Source: Pseudomonadota bacterium (lineage in GTDB: Bacteria > Pseudomonadota > Alphaproteobacteria > Azospirillales > Azospirillaceae). From it: a stretch of DNA of 64,000 nt. A program made the translations under genes and the position numbers. Below, piece by piece: positions 44,756 through 56,922 of this stretch (its first letter is position 1; each line of letters begins with the position of its first letter). The notes under the pieces were generated by a model that did not search any database, was not told where the DNA came from, and was given only the letters and a program-made list of their open reading frames with translations. The stretch lies in the NCBI GenBank assembly GCA_023423695.1, contig JAFAFA010000010.1:39322-103321 (forward strand). The letters are read 5' to 3'.

Positions 44756-46684
44756 TCACCCGTGCTGCCGGATCACCTCCAGGAAGGCGTCGGCGTAGCG
44801 TTCAAGCTTGCGGCCGCCGACCCCCGGCAGATGGGCGAAGGCGGCGTGGTCGCGGGGGCGCTGGGCCACCATCTCCAACAGCGTGCTGTCATGGAAGATC
44901 ACGTAGGGCGGCACGCTCTGCGCCTTGGCCAGCGCCGTCCGGCAGTCCTTCAGCGCATGCCACAGCGCGTCGTCGGCCGCCGACAGCGCGCCGCGGGCGC
45001 CGGAGCGCGACACGCCCTCCCCGCTCAGACCACCGCCGACGCTGCCGCCGCGCGCGGTGTGGCGACGCAACGCGTCGTGGACGCCGCGGCGGCGCTCCAG
45101 CACCGGGTCCTTGCGCAGCTTCACCACCCGCTGCCCCTTGATGACGGCAACCCCGGCATCGGTCAGGCGGAAACCGCCATAGCCTTCCAGATCGACGGTC
45201 AGCAGTCCGGTCGCCACCAGCTGGCGGTAGACCGACTGCCATTCCACCTTGGTCAAATCCTTGCCGACGGCGAAGGTCTTCAACTGGTCATGCTGCTGCT
45301 GCACCACCTTCTCGGTGGCGTTGCCGACCAGCACGTCGATCAGGTGGCCGGCGCCATAGCGCTGGCCGGTGCGGTAGACCGCCGACAGCGCCTTCTGCGC
45401 CGCGACGGTGCCGTCCCAGGTCTCGACCGGGTCGAGGCAGGTGTCGCAGTTGCCGCAGGGCTCCGGCAGCGTCTCGTTGAAATAGTTCAGCAGCACCTGA
45501 CGGCGGCAGTCCGGCGTCTCGCAGAAGCCCAGCAGGGCCTCCAGCTTGCCGCGCTCCACCCGGCGGTGGCTGTCACCGGCCTCCGACTGCTCCAGCATCT
45601 GGCGCAGCATCACCACGTCGGCCATGCCGTAGGCCATCCAGGCGTTGGCGGGCAGGCCGTCGCGGCCGGCGCGGCCGGTCTCCTGGTAATAGGCCTCCAG
45701 GCTCTTCGGCGGGTCGAGGTGGCAGACGAAGCGGACGTTCGGCTTGTCGATGCCCATGCCGAAGGCGACGGTGGCGACCATCACCAGACCCTCGCTCTTG
45801 ATGAAGCGGTCCTGGTTGGCCTCGCGCGTCTCGGCCGGCAACCCGGCATGGTAGGGCAGAGCCTCGCGGCCCTGTTGGTTCAGCCAGGCCGCGACCTCCT
45901 CCACCTTGTTGCGCGACATGCAATAGACGATGCCGGCGTCTTCCGGGTGGTTCTCGCGCAGGAAGGCCAGCATCTGCTGGCGCTCGCTCTTCTTCGGAAC
46001 CACGCGGTAGGTGATGTTCGGCCGGTCGAAGCTGGACAGGAAGACTCGGGCGTCGGTCAGCCCCAGCTTGTCCTTGATCTCGGCGCGGGTCTGCACGTCG
46101 GCGGTGGCGGTCAGCGCGATGCGCGGCACCATTGGGTGGCGTTCGTGCAGGATCGACAGCTGCAGATATTCGGGGCGGAAGTCATGCCCCCACTGCGACA
46201 CGCAATGCGCCTCGTCCAGCGCGAACAGCGCCAGCCGGGTGCGGTCGAGCAGGTCGAGGAAGCGTGGCGTCACCAGCCGTTCGGGTGCGACATAGACGAG
46301 GTCGATCTCGCCCTGCACCATCGCCCGCTCCACCTCCCGCGCCTCAGCCGGCCCGAGGGAGGAGTTGAGGAAGGCGGCGCGCACGCCCAACTCCCGCAAT
46401 GCCGTCACCTGGTCGCGCATCAGGGCGATCAGCGGGGAGACCACCACCGTCACCCCATCACGCACCAGCGCCGGGATCTGGTAGCACAGCGACTTGCCGC
46501 CGCCGGTCGGCATCAGCACCAGCGCGTCGCCGCCGCGCACCACATGGTCGATGATGTCGGCCTGCTGGCCGCGGAAGGAGTCGTAGCCGAACACCGTCCG
46601 CAGCGCGTCGAGCGCCGTGGCCGGCCGTTGACCGGGGGCATCGTCCGACGCATCCCGGTTGCTGTAGGAAAACAACGAATCCAC
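44756..46684 (-). CDS. recQ: ATP-dependent DNA helicase RecQ
   Basis: A 642-residue 3'-5' helicase. Motif 0 FGYDSFRGQQ, motif I MPTGGGKSLCYQ, motif II LFALDEAHCVSQWGHDFRP, motif V VATVAFGMGIDKPNVR and motif VI QETGRAGRDG are all present. The RecQ C-terminal zinc site is CRRQVLLNYFNE...CGNCDTC, then a winged helix. The HRDC domain follows at the end (LPGVGGRKLERYADAFLEVI). Length is somewhat above E. coli RecQ. First gene on the minus strand after tRNA-Thr; mutT lies upstream of it. Confidence 0.95.
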   Translation of the reverse strand: MDSLFSYSNRDASDDAPGQRPATALDALRTVFGYDSFRGQQADIIDHVVRGGDALVLMPTGGGKSLCYQIPALVRDGVTVVVSPLIALMRDQVTALRELGVRAAFLNSSLGPAEAREVERAMVQGEIDLVYVAPERLVTPRFLDLLDRTRLALFALDEAHCVSQWGHDFRPEYLQLSILHERHPMVPRIALTATADVQTRAEIKDKLGLTDARVFLSSFDRPNITYRVVPKKSERQQMLAFLRENHPEDAGIVYCMSRNKVEEVAAWLNQQGREALPYHAGLPAETREANQDRFIKSEGLVMVATVAFGMGIDKPNVRFVCHLDPPKSLEAYYQETGRAGRDGLPANAWMAYGMADVVMLRQMLEQSEAGDSHRRVERGKLEALLGFCETPDCRRQVLLNYFNETLPEPCGNCDTCLDPVETWDGTVAAQKALSAVYRTGQRYGAGHLIDVLVGNATEKVVQQQHDQLKTFAVGKDLTKVEWQSVYRQLVATGLLTVDLEGYGGFRLTDAGVAVIKGQRVVKLRKDPVLERRRGVHDALRRHTARGGSVGGGLSGEGVSRSGARGALSAADDALWHALKDCRTALAKAQSVPPYVIFHDSTLLEMVAQRPRDHAAFAHLPGVGGRKLERYADAFLEVIRQHG

Positions 46685-46834
46685 GCCGATGCGGTTCAGG
46701 AAAGTGGTGCCGGGGATCCGGCTTGTCGTCTCAACGCCCCATCATGTGGCACAGATCGCCCCCGGGGCAAAGCCGCAAAGGGACGCGGCCGGGAACAAAG
46801 GTCGGACCTTGGCGAGGGACACCATGAATCGGCC

Positions 46835-47278
46835 CTACAGCAAGTCCCGCAGCATCGCCACCAGCGGCACGTCGGCCGGCGGCATCGGGTAGTCGCCCAT
46901 CCGGTTCGGGTAGACCCAGGCGAGCTTCTGCCCCTCCCGCGGCATCACGTCGCCCTCCCACACCCGGCAGACATAGAGCGGCATCAGCAGGTGGAAGCTC
47001 TCATAGCTGTGCGAGGCGAAGGTGAAGGGCGCGAGGCAGCTTGCCGCCGTGTCGATGCCCAACTCCTCCTTCAGCTCGCGCACCAGCGCGGCTTCCGGCG
47101 TCTCGTCGGCATGCACCTTGCCGCCGGGGAACTCCCACAGGCCCGCCAGCGACTTGCCGGGCGGGCGCTGGGCCAGCAGCACGCGCCCGTCGGCATCGAC
47201 GAGCGCCACCGCGACGACCAGCAGCACCGGCAGCGAGCCGGGCGCGGGGGTGGAGTTGGGATCGAAACAGGCGGTCAT
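46835..47278 (-). CDS. mutT: 8-oxo-dGTP diphosphatase MutT (Nudix)
   Basis: A 147-residue Nudix hydrolase that sanitises 8-oxo-dGTP. The Nudix box GGKVHADETPEAALVRELKEELGI is complete. RPPGKSLAGLWEFPGGKV is typical of true MutT, and the C-terminus has WVYPNRMGDYPMPPADVPL, the usual MutT ending. ATG 47278 is used; a GTG overlaps just before it. It is 19 bp downstream of argJ on the same strand, an argJ-mutT arrangement that recurs in alphaproteobacteria. Confidence 0.93.
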   Translation of the reverse strand: MTACFDPNSTPAPGSLPVLLVVAVALVDADGRVLLAQRPPGKSLAGLWEFPGGKVHADETPEAALVRELKEELGIDTAASCLAPFTFASHSYESFHLLMPLYVCRVWEGDVMPREGQKLAWVYPNRMGDYPMPPADVPLVAMLRDLL

Positions 47279-47297
47279 CACGCGGCTCCGGTGGCGG

Positions 47298-48536
47298 TCA
47301 GCTCCGATAGCTGCCGTTGATGTCGATGTAGCCGTGCGTCAGGTCGCAGGTCCACACCTTCGCCGTGCCCTTGCCCAGGCCGAGGTCGATGTCGATGTCG
47401 ATCTCCTTGCCCTTCATGTGATTGGCGACCGGCGTCTCGTCATAGCCGGGGACCTCCATCCCGTCGGCGCAGATCAGGGTGCCGCCGACAGTGATCTTGA
47501 TCAGGTCGCGGTCGGCGCGCTCGCCGGCCCGGCCGATGGCGGCGACGATGCGGCCCCAGTTGGCGTCCTCGCCGGCCACCGCGGTCTTGACCAGCGGCGA
47601 GTTCGCCACCGTCATGCCGATCCGCTTGGCGGCGGCGTCGCTGTCGGCGCCGCGCACGGTGATGGCGATGAACTTGGTCGCCCCCTCGCCGTCACGCACC
47701 ACCTGCAGTGCCAGATCGAGCAGCAGATCCTCCAACGCGGCGCGGAACTCCGCCAGCTCGGCGGCATCGGCGCTCGACACCGGGGGGTTGCCGGCCTTGC
47801 CGGTCGCGAACAGCAGCAGCGTGTCGCTGGTCGAGGTGTCGCCGTCCACCGTGACGGCGTTGAAGGTGCGCTCGGTGAACTCCGACAGCATGTCCTGCAG
47901 CGCGGTGGCGGCGATGGCGGCATCGGTGAAGACGAAGCCCAGCATCGTCGCCATGTCCGGCGCGATCATGCCGGAGCCCTTGGCGAAGCCGGCGATGGTC
48001 ACCGTCGTGCCGCCGATGGTGGCGGTGCGGACCGCGCCCTTCGGGAAGGTGTCGGTGGTCATGATGGCGCGGGCGGCCTTCTCCCAAGCCGCCGAATCAG
48101 CGGCGAGGTTCGGGGCCATCGGCGCCAGGCATTTGCCGATGGCGTCGGCGGCCAGCGGGATGCCGATCACGCCGGTCGAGGCGATGTAGACCTCGTCCGG
48201 GGCGCAGCCGGCCAGCTCGGCGGCGGCGCTGACGGTGGCCTGCACCGTGGCGTCGCCCGCCTTGCCGGTGAAGGCGTTGGCGTTGCCGGCATTCACCACC
48301 ACGGCGCGCGCCGACCCCTTGGGCAGGCTGTCGCGGCACCAGATCACCGGGGCCGAGCAGGTCAGCGACCGGGTCAGCACGCCCGCCACGCTGGTGCCGG
48401 GATCCAGCACGGCCAGCAGCAGATCGTCGCGGCCCTTGTATCGGATGCCGCTGTTCGCCGTGGCGATGCGCACGCCCGCGATGGGCGGCAACGTCGGGAA
48501 GCTGGCGGGAGCCAAGGGGGAGAGGGTCGTGGCCAT
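47298..48536 (-). CDS. argJ: Bifunctional ornithine acetyltransferase / N-acetylglutamate synthase
   Basis: A 412-residue enzyme that transfers acetyl from acetylornithine to glutamate and closes the acetylated arginine cycle. The KGSGMIAPDMATMLGF block holds the self-cleavage site and nucleophilic Thr in ATML. VVVNAGNANAFTGKAG and DTSTSDTLLLFATG are further signatures; the C-terminus ends DINGSYRS. I start at 48536 (MATTLSPLAPASFP). With argJ present, argA-type synthase and argE may be dispensable. argD and argF are about 40 kb away. Confidence 0.95.
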   Translation of the reverse strand: MATTLSPLAPASFPTLPPIAGVRIATANSGIRYKGRDDLLLAVLDPGTSVAGVLTRSLTCSAPVIWCRDSLPKGSARAVVVNAGNANAFTGKAGDATVQATVSAAAELAGCAPDEVYIASTGVIGIPLAADAIGKCLAPMAPNLAADSAAWEKAARAIMTTDTFPKGAVRTATIGGTTVTIAGFAKGSGMIAPDMATMLGFVFTDAAIAATALQDMLSEFTERTFNAVTVDGDTSTSDTLLLFATGKAGNPPVSSADAAELAEFRAALEDLLLDLALQVVRDGEGATKFIAITVRGADSDAAAKRIGMTVANSPLVKTAVAGEDANWGRIVAAIGRAGERADRDLIKITVGGTLICADGMEVPGYDETPVANHMKGKEIDIDIDLGLGKGTAKVWTCDLTHGYIDINGSYRS

Positions 48537-48599
48537 GAAGGGATTCCCGTGGTGGGGAGTGGTGGTGGCGTGGTGCGGAGTTGTCGGAGCGCGGACTCT

Positions 48600-48711
48600 T
48601 GCCCCCACCCCGACCCTCCCCCGCTTCGCAGGGGAGGGTGTTGAGCGCTTGCTCGGGAGAGTGGCGGCAGTCCCCTCCCCTGCGAAGCGGGGGAGGGTTA
48701 GGGTGGGGGCA
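48600..48711 (+). repeat. Intergenic palindromic repeat, copy 6
   Basis: From TGCCCCCACCCCG to GGGTGGGGGCA, with GGCGGCAGTCCCCTC and a long inner hairpin (CCCTCCCCCGCTTCGCAGGGG and a partner CCCCTGCGAAGCGGGGGAGGG). The outer T of copies 1, 2, 3, 5 and 7 is replaced by A on both sides, keeping the pairing. Confidence 0.85.
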
Positions 48712-48727
48712 ATATGCCCCCGTCCCC

Positions 48728-49699
48728 TTACTTCTTCGCCGGCTCCGCCGGAGCGGCGGGCGCGGCCGGAGCCGGGGTCGCCGGAGCGGCGGCCGGCTCT
48801 TCCTTCGGCATCGGCGAACCGTCGAGCTGGAAGGTCTCGATCGTCGCCTTGCCGCGCAGTTCATCGACCAGGGCGGTGACGATGTCCTTCGACAGCGTCT
48901 GCTCCAGCTGCGGCTTCACCTCGTCGAGGGTCGGCTGCGGCTGGGTGCGCTTATCCTCGACCTTGATGATGTGGTAGCCGAACTGCGTCTTGACCGGCTC
49001 CTTGCTGATCTCGCCCGGCTTCATGGCGAAGGCGGCGTTGGCGAAGGGCTCGACCATCGCGTCCTTGGTGAAGTAGCCGAGGTCGCCGCCCTGGGCGGCC
49101 GCGGCGGCGTCCTTGGACTTCTCCTTGGCCAGCTTGGCGAAATCGCCGCCCTTCTTCAGCTGGGCGATGATGGCCTTGGCCTCGTCTTCCTTCTCGACCA
49201 GGATATGGGCGGCCTTGACCTCCTCCTGCGCGGGGTTCTCCTTCAGGAAGTCCTGATAGGCCTTCTGCATCGCGTCGGGGGTGATGCGGGCCTTGATCTC
49301 CTTCTGGATATAGGCGCGCTGCACCGCGCGCTCCTCGGCGCGCTTGATCTCGTCCTTGACCTCGGCCGAGTCGGCCAGACCGGCCTTGTAGCCGGCCGAG
49401 GAGACCAGCTTGCCGCTGACCAGCTGGTCGATCACCGCCGGATAGATCATCTCGATCGGCATCTGCTGCACCTGCGGCGGCAGCTGCGAGACCATGCGGG
49501 AGACGTCCGACTTGTGCAGCTCCTCGCCGTTGACGCGGGCGACCACCGGATCGGCCGGAGCGGCGGGCGTGGCCGGAGCGGAGGCGGCCGGGGCAGCCGG
49601 CGCGGGGGTGGCGGGAGCCGGCGTCTGGGCATTGGCGGCCAGCGCGATGCCACAGGCGGCAACCGACAGGAGCGCGGTGCGGAACACTCGTTGAACCAT
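48728..49699 (-). CDS. Periplasmic parvulin-type peptidyl-prolyl isomerase
   Basis: A 323-residue exported foldase. The signal peptide (VFRTALLSVAACGIALAANA) is followed by an Ala/Pro-rich linker, a SurA/PrsA-like helical chaperone domain (residues 50-150), and a PpiC rotamase domain (VKAAHILVEKEDEAKAIIAQL, FAKLAKEKSKDAAAAAQGGDLGYF, KTQFGYHIIKVED). The end is again Ala/Pro-rich. It is upstream of argJ on the same strand, separated by repeat copy 6, and is divergent from secA, so periplasmic folding and export genes face each other. Confidence 0.92.
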   Translation of the reverse strand: MVQRVFRTALLSVAACGIALAANAQTPAPATPAPAAPAASAPATPAAPADPVVARVNGEELHKSDVSRMVSQLPPQVQQMPIEMIYPAVIDQLVSGKLVSSAGYKAGLADSAEVKDEIKRAEERAVQRAYIQKEIKARITPDAMQKAYQDFLKENPAQEEVKAAHILVEKEDEAKAIIAQLKKGGDFAKLAKEKSKDAAAAAQGGDLGYFTKDAMVEPFANAAFAMKPGEISKEPVKTQFGYHIIKVEDKRTQPQPTLDEVKPQLEQTLSKDIVTALVDELRGKATIETFQLDGSPMPKEEPAAAPATPAPAAPAAPAEPAKK

Positions 49700-50069
49700 G
49701 GCGTGTCTGTTTCCTTCCGGCGGATGCTTCGCAACAAGAGGGCGGCCGATGGGTCGGTGCCCCGGTTCGCATGGCCTGCGGCATCGGAGCCATCCGCCGC
49801 TCCGCGCCCGATTCCGCAGGGGATTAAGCATGTCTAGCCCGCGCGGGGCAAGGGGTGCGCTTGGGTTCCGCTTGGGTTCCCGCTGCGGATCCGACGGCCA
49901 TGAGCCTCCCCAACGACCTGTGTCCCGCGTCCGGCAATACCAGCCCCGAACCCTGCCGTCAGCCGCCTTCCCGTTTTCTGGACGCGATTTCATCGTTCCT
50001 TCATGCCCGCAACGGGCCGGGCGGCGCCATTGTATGGTGTCGCAGGGAGGCTCCACCCGCCCGGTCTCG
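49700..50069. other. Intergenic region between parvulin gene and secA
   Basis: The gap between the divergent genes is 448 bp. Apart from the secA promoter at its right end I see no gene. A plus-strand open frame of 133 codons exists but has no ribosome site, unusual composition (Arg/Pro/Ser-rich) and no motif, so I do not call it. A long untranslated leader for the parvulin gene or a small RNA is possible. Confidence 0.5.
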
Positions 50070-50098
50070 TTGACAGGGCCTTGCCATAGTCCTATGTG
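50070..50098 (+). promoter_or_regulatory. Sigma-70 promoter of secA
   Basis: Perfect -35 TTGACA (50070-50075), 17-bp spacer, -10-like TATGTG (50093-50098), about 50 bp before the secA ATG. Confidence 0.65.
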
Positions 50099-50147
50099 AG
50101 ACCCGTCGATAGGCTGGCCCACATTCCGCTTTACTCCCGAGGTTTTC

Positions 50148-52883
<2,736 letters not shown>

Positions 52884-52905
52884 GGGTCGGGGAGCCTCAG
52901 CCGGG

Positions 52906-53003
52906 TGCCCCCTCCCTCCCCCGCTTTGCGGGAGTGGGGAAAGTTCGCAATGCGGCGGCAGTCCCCTCTCCCGCGACAGCGGGGGAGGGATAGGGAGGGG
53001 GCA
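52906..53003 (+). repeat. Intergenic palindromic repeat, copy 7 (shortest)
   Basis: From TGCCCCCTCCCTCC to GGGAGGGGGCA, 98 bp, with GCGGCGGCAGTCCCCTC. It has lost part of the left arm spacer. Lies between secA and mscL on the coding strand. Confidence 0.85.
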
Positions 53004-53072
53004 AAACTCCCTTGTGAAACCAACCCCTCCCCACCCCGTTTCCCCTGTGTCACCACGGAGAAACGGGATGCC

Positions 53073-53525
53073 ATGTTGGAAGAGTTCAAGAAGTTCATCA
53101 GCCGCGGCAATGTCGTGGAGCTGGCGGTCGGCATCATCATCGGTGCGGCCTTCACCGGGATCGTCAATTCCCTGGTCAAGGATATCCTGATGCCGCCGAT
53201 CGGCTGGATCATGGGCGGGATCGATTTCTCGAATTATTTCTTCAGCCTGTCGGGCGGCCAGTACGACTCCCTGCAGGCGGCCGAGGCGGCAGGCGTCGCC
53301 ACCATCAACTACGGCCGTTTCATCAACGCCTGCATCAATTTCCTGATCGTGTCCGGCGCCCTGTTCATGATCGTCCGGCAGGTCAACCGGCTGCACATCC
53401 TGCACAAGGAAACGCCGAAGACGCCGCCGCGGCAGGAGCAGCTGCTGGAGGAAATCCGCGACGCCCTGCGCGCCCGGTCGAAGGACGCCTCTGCCGCAGG
53501 TCCATCTCCCGACCGTTCCTCGTAG
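53073..53525 (+). CDS. mscL: Large-conductance mechanosensitive channel MscL
   Basis: A 150-residue inner-membrane channel that opens on osmotic downshock. MLEEFKKFISRGNVVELAVGIIIGAAFTGIVNSLVKDILMPPIG is the classic N-terminal helix and first membrane helix; NYGRFINACINFLIVSGALFMIV is the second. The periplasmic loop is slightly long with FSLSGGQYDSLQAAEAAG. The cytoplasmic helix is present with a Ser/Pro-rich tail. ATG 53073 is used. Confidence 0.96.
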   Translation: MLEEFKKFISRGNVVELAVGIIIGAAFTGIVNSLVKDILMPPIGWIMGGIDFSNYFFSLSGGQYDSLQAAEAAGVATINYGRFINACINFLIVSGALFMIVRQVNRLHILHKETPKTPPRQEQLLEEIRDALRARSKDASAAGPSPDRSS

Positions 53526-53745
53526 GACGCCTTCCCTCGATACGGGTGCTTGTCACGGGGTTGGGAGAACCCCCCGTTGCCGATGCAGGCCGAACGGGCT
53601 ACCCTCTCCGGCGAGGTGGCGAGAACGGGACGATGGCGGCCGGATGACGGCGCCCGGTCCTGCCATCGCCATGTGCGCCCCCGGCCAGAGCGATGTCCAT
53701 GCCCGCCAACCGTTTCCCGCCCGCCATTCGCGCCGGAACCCGAGG

Positions 53746-56430
53746 ATGAGCCTCGATCCGCGGACCGCCCGTCATGGACGATCTGCGGGCCGGTGTCTTG
53801 CCGGCGGGCTGGTCGCCCTGCGCCTGCTTGCCGTCCTGCTGCTGCCGACGCTGGTCGGCGGCCCGGCGGTGGCGATCAACTCGCCGCCGCCTGCGGTGCC
53901 GGTGCCCGAGGCGGGACCGCGCCCAGCCGGGATCCGGGTGGCCCTGGATGACAATTACCCGCCCTACAGCTTCCGCAACGCCGACGGCACCCATGTCGGG
54001 ATCGTGAAGGACCTGTGGGCGCTGTGGTCGCAGAGGACCGGCATCCCGGTGCGCATGATGCCGAGCGACTGGCATCTGGCCCGGCAGGCGGTCGACACCG
54101 GCGCCGCCGACGTGATCGAGACTATCTTCCGCAACGGCGCGCGCGACGCGCTCTACGACTTCTCCACCCCCTACGCCCGCGTCGACGTGCCGATCTGGTT
54201 CAGCAGCGACCTCAGCGGGATCATCGGGGTGGAGTCGCTGCGCGCCTTCACCGTCGGGGTCAAGGAGGGGGATTTCTGCGTCGAATGGCTGACCGACCAG
54301 GGCATCACCGCCTTCCAGCGTTATCCCGGCTTCGAAGCGATGGTGGATGCCGCCGCCCGACAGGAGACGCGGGTCTTCTGCATGGACGATCCGTCGGCCA
54401 CCTACTACATGACCAAGCGCGGGGTGCAGGGGCGCTTCCGCTACACCGATCCGCTCTACACCGGCGAACTGCACTGGGCGGTCCGCAAGGGCGAGGCGGC
54501 GCTTCACCGCCTGATTTCCGACGGCTTCGCCCGCGTCACCCCGGAGGAGCGCAAGGCGGTCGAGCAGCGCTGGAACGGCCGCAGCCTCGGCGGGGTCAGC
54601 CCGGAGCTGATCGACCTGCTGCTCAAGCTGCTGGCAGGGGTCGCGGTGCTGGGCATCGGCGCGCTGGTCTGGGTGCTGCTGCTGCGCCGGCAGGTGGAAA
54701 GCAAGACGGAAAGCCTGCGCACCGCGGTCGCGGCGCTGACCGCCAGCGAGGAGCGTGTCCGCACCATCTTCGACAGCGTCACCGACGCCATCTTCATCCT
54801 CGACCTCGACAGCGGCGTCATCCTGGAGATCAACCGGCGGATGGCGGAGATGTACCGGATCGGCGACACGCCGCTGCCGGCCATCCAGGTCGGCATGCTG
54901 AGTTCGGGCACAGCCCCCTACACGCGGGACGAGGCGGCGGCCTGGATCCGCAAGGCGGCCGGCGGCGAACCGCAGCTGTTCGAATGGCATGCCCGCCGGC
55001 TGGACGGCACCCTGTTCTGGGTGGAGGTCAGCATGCGGCGCGCCACCGTGGACGGCAACGACCGCCGCCTGCTGGTCGTCGCCCGCGACATCACCGAGCG
55101 CAAGGCCGCGCAGGAACGGGTGGAGTATCTGGCGCGCCACGACGTGCTGACCCTGCTGCCCAACCGCCTGCTGCTGCAGGACCGCACCGAACAGGCGCTG
55201 GCACGGGCGGAGCGCAGCGGCCGGCTGGTGGCGCTGGTCGCCTGCGGGCTCGACCGCTTCAAGACGGTGAACGACAGCCTCGGCCACGCCGTGGGCGACG
55301 CCCTGCTGCGGGCGGCGGCGGAACGGCTGAAGGCCGCGGTGCGCGAAACCGATACGGTCAGCCGCAGCGGCGGCGACGAGTTCATCCTGCTGCTGTCCGG
55401 CCTGTCCGACGGCGACGCGGTGGTGGAGACCGTCGCCTCCCTGCACGAGACGATGGCGGCCCCCTTCCAGATCGACGGGCACGAGCTGACCGTCACCCTG
55501 TCCTCCGGTGTTGCGCTGGCTCCGGCCGACGGGAAGGACTTCGCCACGCTGCTGAAGAATGCCGACACCGCCCTGCACCATGCCAAGGCCGCCGGCCGGA
55601 ATACCCACCGCTTCTATGCCGAGGCGATGAACGCCGAGGCAATCGTCCACCTGTCCACCCGCAGCGGCCTGCGCCGCGCATTGGAACGGGGCGAGTTCCT
55701 GGTCCATTACCAGCCCCAGGTCAGCCTTGAGACCGGCGCCGTCACCGGCGCGGAGGCGCTCCTGCGCTGGAACCACCCCGACAAGGGCATGATCCCGCCC
55801 GGCGCCTTCATCCCCATCGCCGAGGACAGCGGCCTGATCGTGCCCATCGGCGCCTGGGTCCTGGCGGAGGCCTGCCGGCAGGCGGCGGCATGGCAGGCCC
55901 GCGGCCTGACGCTGTCGGTGGCGGTCAACCTGTCGGCCCTGCAGCTCCAGCGCAGCGATCTCGTCCGCACGGTGACGGGGGCTCTGGCCGACAGCGGGTT
56001 GGACCCGCTGCTGCTGGAACTGGAGCTGACCGAATCGATGCTGATCCAGAACACCGAAACGGTGGTGGACAACCTGCGCCGGATCAAGGCGATGGGCGTG
56101 CAGGTGTCCATCGACGATTTCGGCACCGGCTATTCCAACCTGTCCTATATCGGCCGCCTGGCGGTGGACAAGCTGAAGATCGACCGCAGCTTCGTCGCCG
56201 ACCTCACCAGCAACCATGACAGCGCCAAGATCACCGCCGCCGTCATCCAGATGGCCCACGGCCTGAACCTGAGCGCCATCGCCGAAGGGGTGGAGGACGC
56301 CGAAACGCTGGAGGCCCTGCGTCAGATGGGCTGCGACGTCGCCCAGGGCTATTTCCTCGGCCGCCCCGGACCGGCCGACGCGGTGGAACGCGCCGCCCGG
56401 CAGGTGAACCCGTTCAAGGTCGGGGTCTGA
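53746..56430 (+). CDS. Periplasmic-sensor c-di-GMP protein: SBP_bac_3-PAS-GGDEF-EAL
   Basis: An 894-residue membrane signalling protein. Signal peptide (LLAVLLLPTLVGGPAVA), then a solute-binding domain of family 3 (residues 65-280, GIRVALDDNYPPYSFRNADGTHVGI), a membrane helix at about 290-316, PAS at about 331-450, GGDEF (SRSGGDEF near 540) and EAL (GAEALLRW near 669, DDFGTGYSN). Both catalytic motifs look intact. RETD before GGDEF is an I-site-like RxxD. The sensor domain suggests amino-acid-like ligand control of c-di-GMP. An earlier ATG at 53644 is in frame; the start is uncertain. Confidence 0.9.
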   Translation: MSLDPRTARHGRSAGRCLAGGLVALRLLAVLLLPTLVGGPAVAINSPPPAVPVPEAGPRPAGIRVALDDNYPPYSFRNADGTHVGIVKDLWALWSQRTGIPVRMMPSDWHLARQAVDTGAADVIETIFRNGARDALYDFSTPYARVDVPIWFSSDLSGIIGVESLRAFTVGVKEGDFCVEWLTDQGITAFQRYPGFEAMVDAAARQETRVFCMDDPSATYYMTKRGVQGRFRYTDPLYTGELHWAVRKGEAALHRLISDGFARVTPEERKAVEQRWNGRSLGGVSPELIDLLLKLLAGVAVLGIGALVWVLLLRRQVESKTESLRTAVAALTASEERVRTIFDSVTDAIFILDLDSGVILEINRRMAEMYRIGDTPLPAIQVGMLSSGTAPYTRDEAAAWIRKAAGGEPQLFEWHARRLDGTLFWVEVSMRRATVDGNDRRLLVVARDITERKAAQERVEYLARHDVLTLLPNRLLLQDRTEQALARAERSGRLVALVACGLDRFKTVNDSLGHAVGDALLRAAAERLKAAVRETDTVSRSGGDEFILLLSGLSDGDAVVETVASLHETMAAPFQIDGHELTVTLSSGVALAPADGKDFATLLKNADTALHHAKAAGRNTHRFYAEAMNAEAIVHLSTRSGLRRALERGEFLVHYQPQVSLETGAVTGAEALLRWNHPDKGMIPPGAFIPIAEDSGLIVPIGAWVLAEACRQAAAWQARGLTLSVAVNLSALQLQRSDLVRTVTGALADSGLDPLLLELELTESMLIQNTETVVDNLRRIKAMGVQVSIDDFGTGYSNLSYIGRLAVDKLKIDRSFVADLTSNHDSAKITAAVIQMAHGLNLSAIAEGVEDAETLEALRQMGCDVAQGYFLGRPGPADAVERAARQVNPFKVGV

Positions 56431-56439
56431 ACCGCCCCC

Positions 56440-56922
56440 TCACAGTCCCTTGGCCAAGGCGACGAGCTGGTCGAGCGCGGCGCCCCACCCGTGGTGGAAG
56501 CCCATCTCCTCATGCTGCGTCTTGGCCGCTTCGTCCTTGTGGAAGGCGACGGCGGTATAGAGCGTGCCGCCGGCCGTCGGCTCGATGGTGACCGATGCGG
56601 TCATGAAACCGCCGCCGGTGGGACGGAACCCCGGCCCGAGCGCGTCGGTGAAGACCAGAAGCCTCTCCGGCTCCACCGCCAGGAAGCAGCCGGTGCTGTC
56701 GTTCCTCTCGCCGTTCGGCCCCTCCATCACAGTGCGGAACTTGCCGCCGGGCCGCAGGTCGATCTCACAGGCGGTGGTCCGCCAGGGGGCCGGTGTGAAC
56801 CACTTCATCAGAAGCTCCGGCTCGGTCCAGGCCCGCCAGACGAGCTTGGGCGGAACCGCGACCTCACGCTTCAGTTCAAGATCGAGCTGCGGATTGAAAG
56901 CTGCTGCGGTGAAAGCGGTCAT
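56440..56922 (-). CDS. SRPBCC (AHSA1-like) protein
   Basis: A 160-residue START-like fold protein. LKREVAVPPKLVWRAWTEPELLMKWFTPAPW and DLRPGGKFRTVMEGPNGE are the AHSA1 signature, and HEEMGFHHGWGAALDQLVALAKGL the C-terminal helix. Such proteins bind hydrophobic ligands; the substrate is unknown. Translationally coupled to the ArsR gene by ATGA overlap at 56919-56922, the usual pair. Confidence 0.92.
   Translation of the reverse strand: MTAFTAAAFNPQLDLELKREVAVPPKLVWRAWTEPELLMKWFTPAPWRTTACEIDLRPGGKFRTVMEGPNGERNDSTGCFLAVEPERLLVFTDALGPGFRPTGGGFMTASVTIEPTAGGTLYTAVAFHKDEAAKTQHEEMGFHHGWGAALDQLVALAKGL

Noticed and set aside
49698..50099. A 133-codon plus-strand frame upstream of secA
   Set aside because: Arg/Pro/Ser-rich, no ribosome site, overlaps the secA promoter.
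53599..56259. An 886-codon open frame antisense to the GGDEF-EAL gene
   Set aside because: No motif; shadow of the coding strand.
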